Shown: piece by piece, positions 15,138-21,751 of the stretch
Layout of the letters: each line of letters starts with the position of its first letter
Position numbering within the stretch: the first letter of the stretch is position 1
Assembly: GCA_024233005.1 (NCBI GenBank)
Contig: JACKQE010000026.1
Span: forward strand, 1-25,458
DNA: 25,458 nucleotides
Direction of reading: 5' to 3'
From: Akkermansiaceae bacterium
Lineage (GTDB): Bacteria > Verrucomicrobiota > Verrucomicrobiia > Verrucomicrobiales > DEV007
Notes under the pieces: generated by a model
Databases searched by the model: none
The model's input: the letters and a program-made list of their open reading frames with translations, nothing else
What the model was told of the DNA's origin: nothing
Program-made: the position numbers and the translations under genes

Positions 15138-17153
15138 TCAAAAGTTGGAAGGAGGCACCCCCGGAACGGGATCCCCCGGAACGGGATCCCCCGGAGCCGG
15201 AGGCGTCTCGGAAAGGCCGGACGGCGCGTTCGAAAGGCTGGCGGAACTGTCAGGCAGGAGGGCATTCTTGAGACGGTCGATCCCCTGCTGGGCAAATTCA
15301 CTCTTGGGATAAATCTTCCGGGAACGGAGATACCAGGCAAGGCTGGATCCCGGATTCCGCTTCTCCAGATCCTCGGCGGATTTGAGAGCCCTCACAAATT
15401 CCGCCACCTCGGTGGAAAGATCGGAACGTTTGGCGGAAAGCGGCACATCGTCGGGAAATTTTTTGAACGTCCGGTCGATGATTTCCCAAGCGGCAAATTT
15501 GTTGCCCCCCCGGCCCAGCGCTTCGGCCTGCTGCATGGCAATCTCGATTTCCTGGATGTTCGTCATGATCTGCTCCAAAGCCGCCTTTCTCTCCGGATCT
15601 TCGTGGACGGCCGCCAGGAAGCGGCCTTTGTCATTGAAGATCTGCCGGTAACTCTGGGTGCTGAGCAAGCGGTCAAATTCATTGCGCACCTGGAGTTGCA
15701 TGTCCCCGGAGTCGGCGATGAGTTCGAACTGCTCCTTGAGCTGGGGATTGGTCGGCCAGATCTCCGTGGCCGCCTTGATGTTCTCCTCATAGGCCGCCAT
15801 TTCCCCTTTGAGAGCCGCGTTCTTGGCGGTACGGATCCGCATGTTGCTGGTGATTTTGGCGGTCTCGATCGCCTGCATGGGCTTGGAGTAGTCGAAATCC
15901 GACGCCGTCTGGCGCATCCGAGTCACCAGTTCTTCCGCGAGGGTGAAGTCGCGGATTTCCATGGTCGAGAGCAATTGGAAGGAATCCCGCGCATAGGTGA
16001 GAATTTTCTGCTTATCCTTGAGGGGAACCATCTGGACCGAAGGCATGTATTCCCCGATCAGGAAGGCGTGCTGCAGTTGCCGCATGGCGCCGTCGATCTC
16101 CCCTTTTTCGATGAGGAAGCCAAACGCCTTCACGGCCTCGTCAACTTCCCGAATGAATCCGTTGGCCGCCGTGTCGAGCGAGGTGATCGTCGGATCGAAA
16201 CCGATGCTCTGGCCGAAAACCTTGGAGACATCGCTCCCGTCCTTGAATTCCAGGCGCCCTTGGCCGTCGTGGAAAAACTCCGTGTACATCCGGGCCGCGA
16301 TGATGACGTGCTCGAAGCGCCGCTGCCCGAAGAGCTGCACCACCAACGCTTGGAATTCCAGCTTGGCCTGCACCTCGGAAAGCTCCATCTTCGCCTTGTT
16401 GGCGACCCGCTCGGCCTCGACTTCGGCGATGCGTTGCACGTAGCGGGAGACGTGGCCGGCTTCCGCGGTGGTCTGGGTGGTCGCATTGCCTCCGTTGGCG
16501 GGCGCCTGTCCATTTCCTCCCCCCTGGTTCTGGGCCCCGATTTTTTGCGGTCCTTTGCTCAGGGCACTGGGCTCCGAGAGTTTGTCGAAATTCCAATCCA
16601 GTTTGCGACGCCGTTCTTCCAAGGCCACGTTCATTTGTTCCATTTCCCGGACCGACTTGCGGGCCAGCCAGACCCGGTAGACGGCGTTGGAGATGCTTTC
16701 GCAGAGGCGCGCGTCCTGCTCGAATCCCGACGCATTCTGCAGCAGGGCAACCGCGGATGGCAGGTCCGGTTTGCGGTGCGGGGAGAGTTCATCCAGAATG
16801 CCCCGCATCACCGTGCGGTAGGCTTTGTCCTCCTCGCTGGAGGATTCCGGCATGTTGAGGTATTTCTCAAAGCGGGCCCGGAAGACCCGGTTATCGGTGA
16901 TATTCCAGGTTTTTCCATCAAAGAAAAAGGTTTCGGACTTGGGATCGAAAAATGGCACATCGTTTCCGACGACCTGACGATTGCTTTGCGGTTGCTGCTG
17001 GTTGACGATCGTCGTGTTGTTCCCGCCTCCGGCCGGTGCCCCCCCCTGTCCTGAGGGAGGCGTGAAAACCTGGGCCTGGAGATGACCGCCGAGAGGGACC
17101 ACGAGCAGGGCGCCGAGGACCATCATTTTGTTGAACGGGGTGCGTGCTTTCAT
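15138..17153 (-). CDS. large secreted coiled-coil protein, function unknown
   Basis: ATG 17153 gives 671 residues. An upstream ATG nine codons earlier is less likely because the signal peptide (KARTPFNKMMVLGALLVVPLGG, cleavage after LQA) begins at the chosen start. After a Gly/Gln/Asn-rich stretch (about 28-60) the protein has a short folded part around FFFDGKTWNITDNRVF. It then has long helical, charged segments (EMEQMNVALEERRRKLDW, YVQRIAEVEAERVANKAKMEL) and TPR-like helical pairs in the second half (FAAWEIIDRTFKKFPDD, SLAWYLRSRKIYPKSEFAQQ). It ends in a PGDPVPGDPVPG repeat encoded by a 15-bp tandem duplication. No enzyme motif is recognised. It lies 29 bp after the 154-residue membrane protein and 23 bp before recO, forming an apparent operon. 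Confidence 0.82.
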   Translation of the reverse strand: MKARTPFNKMMVLGALLVVPLGGHLQAQVFTPPSGQGGAPAGGGNNTTIVNQQQPQSNRQVVGNDVPFFDPKSETFFFDGKTWNITDNRVFRARFEKYLNMPESSSEEDKAYRTVMRGILDELSPHRKPDLPSAVALLQNASGFEQDARLCESISNAVYRVWLARKSVREMEQMNVALEERRRKLDWNFDKLSEPSALSKGPQKIGAQNQGGGNGQAPANGGNATTQTTAEAGHVSRYVQRIAEVEAERVANKAKMELSEVQAKLEFQALVVQLFGQRRFEHVIIAARMYTEFFHDGQGRLEFKDGSDVSKVFGQSIGFDPTITSLDTAANGFIREVDEAVKAFGFLIEKGEIDGAMRQLQHAFLIGEYMPSVQMVPLKDKQKILTYARDSFQLLSTMEIRDFTLAEELVTRMRQTASDFDYSKPMQAIETAKITSNMRIRTAKNAALKGEMAAYEENIKAATEIWPTNPQLKEQFELIADSGDMQLQVRNEFDRLLSTQSYRQIFNDKGRFLAAVHEDPERKAALEQIMTNIQEIEIAMQQAEALGRGGNKFAAWEIIDRTFKKFPDDVPLSAKRSDLSTEVAEFVRALKSAEDLEKRNPGSSLAWYLRSRKIYPKSEFAQQGIDRLKNALLPDSSASLSNAPSGLSETPPAPGDPVPGDPVPGVPPSNF
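15162..15200. repeat. 15-bp tandem repeat in a coding region
   Basis: The unit GAACGGGATCCCCCG occurs twice in a row, flanked by a partial third copy. It encodes the repeated PGDPV near the C-terminus of the large secreted protein. Repeat number could vary between strains. Confidence 0.8.
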
Positions 17154-17182
17154 GGTGGAGAGTTCCGGCAAGGGGGACACGG

Positions 17183-17647
17183 TTATTCCTGAAGAATTCT
17201 TTCGGCCCGGAGCAGGCCGTTTCGGTCAACGCGGACAATGAACGACATCGGTTCCCCGCGGGTGATGTTGATGCTGTTGAAATCAGTCGAAACGAGCACG
17301 GGAACCGGAGAAGAATCCCCGGAGCTGTCGCTGACTTCGAGGCTGACCAAACGGCCTTCGCTGTCGGACCACTTCAGCATTTCCTCCACCTTGCCGCTGA
17401 GCTTGTAAAAATTTCCCCTGAGCCCCTCCGCACTGTCGAGATATTCCCGGACCCGCATTTCGGGAGCCGTCGCCGGGGCGTTGCCAGAAGCAGCCGAGCT
17501 GGTCCCGACAGGCGTTTTTCCCCCTCCCAGAAAAGCTCCCAGAGCAAATTTGATGACCAACGCCCCCACGATCACAAACCCGAGAATCGCGGCCCCGATC
17601 CCCGCAATGTGCCCGATACTGATCCCTTTGCTCGCTCGTCTGGCCAT
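17183..17647 (-). CDS. small membrane-anchored protein, function unknown
   Basis: The protein has 154 residues from ATG 17647. A basic start (ARRASKG) and a glycine-rich helix at about 9-41 anchor it in the membrane. A Thr/Ser/Ala-rich linker leads to an extracytoplasmic domain of about 90 residues with alternating strands (NFYKLSGKVEEMLKW, LVSLEVSDSS, NSINITRGEPMSFIVRV). It ends in GLLRAERILQE. The domain looks like a small beta barrel, perhaps OB-like, but I cannot assign it. It is the first gene of the apparent operon with the large secreted protein and recO. A terminator upstream separates it from the cytochrome gene. Confidence 0.8.
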   Translation of the reverse strand: MARRASKGISIGHIAGIGAAILGFVIVGALVIKFALGAFLGGGKTPVGTSSAASGNAPATAPEMRVREYLDSAEGLRGNFYKLSGKVEEMLKWSDSEGRLVSLEVSDSSGDSSPVPVLVSTDFNSINITRGEPMSFIVRVDRNGLLRAERILQE

Positions 17648-17830
17648 GGAGAATGAAATGCGCTTGGATGGGCACCAATACCACGGAATCCCTTGCTAGC
17701 GATCAGGAGGTTGGCGCGATGACGTTAATCTATCGGGAACAACGCTGGAGACAACCTTTTTCACGGGTTTGCCGGAAAAACGCCCTCCGATTTCCACTGT
17801 CCTGTTGCATCGCCGCCAGCCTATTCAGGC

Positions 17831-17863
17831 AAAAAAAAACCGGAGCGCAGGCTCCGGCTTTTT
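17831..17863 (-). terminator. Rho-independent terminator, probably bidirectional
   Basis: CCGGAGC (17840-17846), loop GCAG and GCTCCGG (17851-17857) form a perfect seven-pair stem. Nine A residues precede it and five T residues follow. It ends transcription from the cytochrome gene on the minus strand and could also act on the plus strand. Confidence 0.9.
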
Positions 17864-17895
17864 CAAAATAGAAATGAGAGAATGCCTGTGGATCC

Positions 17896-18330
17896 TCAGC
17901 CTTTTTTGTCGACTTCAGGGTCACTGGACCAATCGCCAAAGTCAGCCCCTTCTTTGATCCACTGTTCGAAAAGCTTTTTCTGCTCATCCGTCCACTGGTC
18001 GGCCTTGCCTTCGGGCGGCATGTGGTCGTCATGGTCGAGAGGCAGCAGGGTGCGCTGAAGGAACGGGCTTTTCGCCGGATCCCCGGCCACAATGACGACA
18101 CCATCCTCGCCCCCTTTGAGGAAATCCGCTTTGTTGGTGATCACCAGATCTGCCTTCGGCTTGCGTTTGCGGCCCCGCTCATCGGTGAAGGGTGGCTTGT
18201 GGCAGTCCACGCAGCTGGCTTTCATGAAGGGCCAGATTTGCTTGGCGAAATTGACCTTGTCCTGGGCTTGGCCGCTTCCGGCCACGGCCAGCACTCCCGC
18301 GAAAACGGAAAGGGTGATGACGTTTCTCAT
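17896..18330 (-). CDS. secreted single-haem c-type cytochrome (planctomycete cytochrome C-like)
   Basis: ATG 18330 gives 144 residues. The frame is open far upstream, but this start places a signal peptide (VITLSVFAGVLAVAG, cleavage after GQAQ) at the N-terminus. One haem-attachment motif CVDCH lies at 40-44, and a distal methionine at M104 in HMPPEGKA follows the family spacing. This pattern, with the KADLVI...DP.KS.F......MPP layout, is that of the PSCyt1 domain abundant in Planctomycetota and Verrucomicrobiota. It should carry electrons in the periplasm, but the donor and acceptor are unknown. Here it is a stand-alone domain, not the usual fusion to DUF1549/DUF1553. It lies 103 bp after ftsH and ends at a strong terminator. 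Confidence 0.9.
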   Translation of the reverse strand: MRNVITLSVFAGVLAVAGSGQAQDKVNFAKQIWPFMKASCVDCHKPPFTDERGRKRKPKADLVITNKADFLKGGEDGVVIVAGDPAKSPFLQRTLLPLDHDDHMPPEGKADQWTDEQKKLFEQWIKEGADFGDWSSDPEVDKKG

Positions 18331-18433
18331 AAGGTATGTGGTAGGGTTGTTTGGGTGACGGGAAGGGATGCGGTTCCTGTCCCGGGATGGCTGATACATT
18401 AAACCGAAGGAACGGTCCCGCAAGCCGCGAAAT

Positions 18434-20491
18434 TCATGCCCCGGCAGGAGCCAGATCACCGGAGAATCCGTCTTCCGAAGTCCGGGGACGGTCCGGTTTC
18501 GGGGCGTCAAAACGGGGAGCTTGAGGCATGCTGGGAGGCGTTGGGCTACTCGGAGGATTGCGCATCTCCCCAAAATTCATGATGTCGTGGATGTGCGCTC
18601 CATCCAGCGTTTCAAACTCGAGGAGTCCTTTGGCGATCATATTGAGCTGATCCCGGTGGCTCACAATCAGATCCGTGGCCTTTTGGTAAGCCTCATCAAT
18701 GAGACGCTTCACTTCGGAATCGATCTTTTGCGCGGTGGCCTCGCTGTAAGAGCGCGAACCGCCCATTTCCCGGGCCAGGAACAGGTGCTCATGGTGGTCG
18801 CCGTACTCGACCATGCCCAGTTCCTCGCTCATGCCGAGTTCACAGACCATTTTACGGGCCTGCGAGGTCGCCATCTTGATGTCGCCGCTAGCGCCGCTGG
18901 TGACATCGCCAAAAACCACTTCCTCGGCAACCCGACCGCCCATGGCCACGACGAGGGCGTCCAGCATCTCGTTCTTCCGCATCGTGTACTTGTCCTCCTC
19001 GGGAAGCCACATCGTGGAACCAAGGGACGGTCCCCGGGGAATGATGGTGACCTTGTGGAGGGGTTCGGTGTTTTTCAGCAGACAGAGGAGGATGGCGTGC
19101 CCCGCCTCATGGTAGGCGGTGTTCTCTTTCTCCTTCTCGCTGATGGCCAGGCTGCGCCGTTCTTTGCCCCAGCGCACCTTGTCCCGGGCCTCTTCGAGGT
19201 CTTTCAAGGAAATGGCTTTTTGACCTTTGCGGGCGGCCAGCAGGGCCGCCTCGTTGATGACATTGGCAAGCTCGGCGCCCGAATAGCCGGGGGTGCCACG
19301 GGCCACCACGCCCAAGTCGACCTCTTCACCCACCTTGACTTTTTTGGCATGAACCCGAAGGATTTCCTCCCGGCCTTTGACATCGGGAAGGCTCACCGTG
19401 ATCTGGCGATCAAAGCGGCCGGGACGCAACAACGCGGGATCCAGGACATCGGGCCGGTTCGTCGCCGCAATGATGATGACCCCCTCCTGAGTGTCAAAAC
19501 CGTCCATTTCCACCAGCAAGGCGTTGAGGGTCTGTTCGCGCTCATCATGACCACCGCCCAGACCATGGCCCCGGTGACGGCCGACGGCGTCGATTTCATC
19601 AATGAAAATGATGCAGGGAGCGTTTTTCTTGCCCTGCTCAAACATGTCGCGCACCCGGCTGGCGCCGACTCCGACGAACATTTCGACAAAGTCGGAGCCG
19701 CTGATGGAAAAGAACGGCACTTCCGCTTCCCCGGCAATGGCACGGGCGAGCAGCGTTTTCCCGGTTCCCGGAGAGCCCACCAGCAGCACGCCTTTCGGAA
19801 TGCGGCCACCAAGGCGTTGGAATTTTTTGGGATCCCGAAGGAATTCGACGATTTCCCAGACTTCCTCCTTGGCTTCCTCAACTCCGGCGACGTCCTTAAA
19901 CGTGATGCGGTTGGTTTCCTGCTGCATCAGCTTGGCTTTGCTCTTGCCGAAGCTCATGGCCCCTCTTCCGGCCATGCGAATCTGGTGGCGGAACAGCAGC
20001 CACATCAGCACCACGAGCACGATGATGGGCATCCAGAAATTCAGGAGCATGGCCGCCGTGGTTCCGTCGGCCACCGGCATTTCCTGGATCTCATATCCCG
20101 ACTTGGCAAGTAGATCGCGCAATTCCTGCCCCGCGTATTCGAGATTGACCTCGGTCTGGAAGGAAACGTAGCGGTCATCCCCCTTTTTCTCGGCTTCCTC
20201 CGACTCATACCAGCCCTGAACGTAGGTTTTCAGGCTGCCCTCGCGCTGCACGAGGCTGAGATAATGTTTCTTTTTGTCGTCGATGTGGATTTTTTTCTCC
20301 TCGACGAGCTTTTTGAACTCTTCGTAGCGCTTTTCCTTGGCGGTGCTGCCGCCCTTGTATTGGCTGAACGCAAGCAGGAAAAAGCCGACCGCGGCCATCA
20401 GCAACAGGATGCCTTTCCAATTAAAGCCCGGTTCACCGTTTTGATTGCGGGGATCGCGGCCGGGCTGCTGGGAGTCGTTCTCGTCTGACAT
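18434..20491 (-). CDS. ftsH: ATP-dependent zinc metalloprotease FtsH
   Basis: The protein has 685 residues from ATG 20491. Helix 1 spans ~25-43, a periplasmic loop carrying charged residues (about 45-145) follows, and helix 2 spans ~148-168. The AAA+ module has Walker A GSPGTGKT (239-246), Walker B IIFIDEID (294-301) and the second region of homology NRPDVLDPALLRPGRFDR (345-362). The protease motif HEAGH is at 461-465, with the third zinc ligand D537 in TSGASGD. FtsH removes misfolded and regulatory membrane and cytosolic proteins as a hexamer on the inner membrane. The C-terminal ~45 residues are proline-rich (MRNPPSSPTPPS onward) and variable. The length is typical of the family. The short gap to the cytochrome gene could allow readthrough. 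Confidence 0.98.
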   Translation of the reverse strand: MSDENDSQQPGRDPRNQNGEPGFNWKGILLLMAAVGFFLLAFSQYKGGSTAKEKRYEEFKKLVEEKKIHIDDKKKHYLSLVQREGSLKTYVQGWYESEEAEKKGDDRYVSFQTEVNLEYAGQELRDLLAKSGYEIQEMPVADGTTAAMLLNFWMPIIVLVVLMWLLFRHQIRMAGRGAMSFGKSKAKLMQQETNRITFKDVAGVEEAKEEVWEIVEFLRDPKKFQRLGGRIPKGVLLVGSPGTGKTLLARAIAGEAEVPFFSISGSDFVEMFVGVGASRVRDMFEQGKKNAPCIIFIDEIDAVGRHRGHGLGGGHDEREQTLNALLVEMDGFDTQEGVIIIAATNRPDVLDPALLRPGRFDRQITVSLPDVKGREEILRVHAKKVKVGEEVDLGVVARGTPGYSGAELANVINEAALLAARKGQKAISLKDLEEARDKVRWGKERRSLAISEKEKENTAYHEAGHAILLCLLKNTEPLHKVTIIPRGPSLGSTMWLPEEDKYTMRKNEMLDALVVAMGGRVAEEVVFGDVTSGASGDIKMATSQARKMVCELGMSEELGMVEYGDHHEHLFLAREMGGSRSYSEATAQKIDSEVKRLIDEAYQKATDLIVSHRDQLNMIAKGLLEFETLDGAHIHDIMNFGEMRNPPSSPTPPSMPQAPRFDAPKPDRPRTSEDGFSGDLAPAGA

Positions 20492-20560
20492 GAGCGGGAT
20501 GGGGAAGGAGATTGCTGACGTGCTTCGCCCGCCTGCGGCCCGGACATTGGCCGGGCTGAG

Positions 20561-20588
20561 AAATTACCACAGGGGGAAACGATTGCAA
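20561..20588 (-). promoter_or_regulatory. candidate ftsH promoter
   Basis: On the minus strand TTGCAA and TAATTT are spaced by 16 bases about 70 bp before the ftsH start. The -35 matches four of six consensus bases and the -10 has the TAnnnT core. No other strong candidate lies in the 232-bp gap. Confidence 0.4.
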
Positions 20589-20703
20589 ACTGCGTTCCAA
20601 TCTTGGGACGTTGTTGCTCGCCGGTCATTACAATGCAAGATCACCACCGTCACCAGCGGGCGCGAAGACGCCGACGGGGAAGTCTTGCGCCCGGCGGGTG
20701 TCC

Positions 20704-20723
20704 GGATGATCATAGGATCATCC
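20704..20723. promoter_or_regulatory. perfect inverted repeat abutting a start codon
   Basis: GGATGATC (20704-20711), ATAG, GATCATCC (20716-20723) form an exact 8-bp inverted repeat ending one base before the ATG of the lipoprotein gene. The only Shine-Dalgarno candidate, AGGA at 20714-20717, sits in the loop and right arm. As RNA it could mask the ribosome site; as DNA it could be an operator. Confidence 0.55.
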
Positions 20724-21197
20724 ATGAAAGCTTTTCTGTTCTCAACGATCCTCCGCCCCTTTACTTTGCCGGGGCTTGCCTTGTGCCTTTCCTTGGGCGC
20801 CTGCGCCGGACCGGGATTCAATACAGCCTGGAAAAAGGCAGCAACCGCTCAGCGATCGGCTCCCGCCCCAGGTATCACCGGGGCTTGGGAAGGCTCCTGG
20901 CTCAGCGCGATGAACGGTCACAACGGCAAACTCCGTTGCTTGGTCGAGCCCGGCACTGACAAGGATACCTACCGCTTCCGGTATCATGCCACTTGGCAAG
21001 GATGCCTCAGCGGAGGATTCACCTCCGATACCTTGGTCAAGCCTGCCGCCGGAGGCTACACGCTGACCAGCCATGAGGATCTGGGACCTTTCGGCACCTT
21101 TGACCAAAAAGGAACCGCCAAAGGAGGGACCATGGAGTCCCACTACACCAGTTCCATGGGGGATCACGGCTCGTTCACCCTGAAACGGCCCCAGTGA
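20724..21197 (+). CDS. small lipoprotein, function unknown
   Basis: The protein has 157 residues. The N-terminus has a lipoprotein signal with lipobox LGAC (C27 as the lipidated residue) after a hydrophobic core LPGLALCLSL. The mature part holds ITGAWEGSWLSAMNGHNGKLRC and then a set of beta strands with YRFRYHATWQGCLSGG and a GxFTLKR ending, which suggests a small lipocalin-like or beta-barrel fold. The family is not recognised. ATG 20724 is preferred because it starts the signal and has AGGA seven bases upstream. It is divergently oriented from ftsH, with tRNA-Asn downstream. It may be a stand-alone gene. Confidence 0.82.
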   Translation: MKAFLFSTILRPFTLPGLALCLSLGACAGPGFNTAWKKAATAQRSAPAPGITGAWEGSWLSAMNGHNGKLRCLVEPGTDKDTYRFRYHATWQGCLSGGFTSDTLVKPAAGGYTLTSHEDLGPFGTFDQKGTAKGGTMESHYTSSMGDHGSFTLKRPQ

Positions 21198-21255
21198 TGC
21201 AGGAGAGGTCCTCAGCAAAGGCCTCCGCAAAACATCCTGAGATCATGGCAATTTT

Positions 21256-21284
21256 TTGCTTGAATTCTTCCGCTAGTGCATAAG
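21256..21284 (+). promoter_or_regulatory. candidate promoter of tRNA-Asn
   Basis: TTGCTT and CATAAG are separated by 17 bases, about 60 bp before the tRNA. The match is weak at both boxes. Confidence 0.3.
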
Positions 21285-21347
21285 ATTCCCCTTTCAATCC
21301 CGAAAGCCGAATGAGCTTCTTTGAAGTCAACGGCAATCGACGGTGAA

Positions 21348-21422
21348 TCCTCTGTAGCTCAGCGGTAGAGCGGGTGGCTGTTAACCACTAGGTCGTTGGT
21401 TCGATCCCAACCGGGGGAGCCA
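21348..21422 (+). tRNA. tRNA-Asn (GUU), CCA encoded
   Basis: This is a 75-nt cloverleaf. The acceptor arm TCCTCTG pairs with CGGGGGA (two G-U pairs), the D arm contains AGCTCAGCGGTAGAGC, and the anticodon loop CTGTTAA carries GTT at 21380-21382. The T arm is GTTGG-TTCGATC-CCAAC. The discriminator is G and CCA is in the DNA. The sequence is close to known bacterial tRNA-Asn. It lies 325 bp before the defence-like pair and would be a possible integration site, but I see no duplicated 3' end in the window. Confidence 0.97.
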
Positions 21423-21425
21423 TTT

Positions 21426-21450
21426 CAAATCAACACGTTCGGTTGATTTG
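21426..21450 (+). terminator. hairpin after tRNA-Asn
   Basis: CAAATCAAC and GTTGATTTG form a perfect nine-pair stem with a seven-base loop, starting four bases after the encoded CCA. No T run follows, so it may mark 3' processing or a weak terminator. Confidence 0.45.
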
Positions 21451-21714
21451 GGGGCAAACCCAAAAGCGGGCATTTTCACGCTACACTCCTGCAAATCGCA
21501 TTCCTCGAACAGGGGTCCGCTCCCCTCATTCTGGGGAGACTTGAGTCCACCGATGCTGATGCGGCGCGGCCCCCCTCCCCTCCACCACTGCACAAGACAG
21601 TCCCTTGGCGAGGGGACCGGGCCAAACCAATTGGGTATCCAGTATCTCAGACAAGGCGTTTCATTGACGTCGTCTCCCAACGCTTGTGCGTCGCTTTCCG
21701 ATCCGGAATCCTGT

Positions 21715-21744
21715 TTGACATGGATTCGGCAAAACCGCTAGTCT
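21715..21744 (+). promoter_or_regulatory. promoter for a probable leaderless mRNA
   Basis: A perfect TTGACA (21715-21720) and TAGTCT (21739-21744, TAnnnT type) are spaced by 18 bases. The -10 ends seven bases before the ATG at 21752, so transcription should begin at or next to the start codon. There is no Shine-Dalgarno site, which fits leaderless initiation. Confidence 0.55.
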
Positions 21745-21751
21745 CGCCGCC

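Larger units (their letters stand above)
21423..21751. other. non-coding gap between tRNA-Asn and the RyR/ATPase gene
   Basis: I see no gene in these 329 bp. They hold the hairpin described after the tRNA, a smaller AGGGG/CCCCT hairpin at 21511-21526, and the promoter that ends the region. Confidence 0.6.

Noticed and set aside
14898..17054. A 718-codon open frame on the plus strand
   Set aside because: It is the antisense of the secreted protein and recO genes. Its translation is low-complexity, with no domain, while the minus strand carries recognisable signal peptide and RecO motifs.
18521..20113. A 530-codon open frame on the plus strand
   Set aside because: It lies wholly opposite ftsH, whose motifs are unmistakable.
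21381..21680. A 99-codon minus-strand frame ending in LPRLGSNQRP
   Set aside because: That ending is the well-known false translation of the antisense of a tRNA, here tRNA-Asn.
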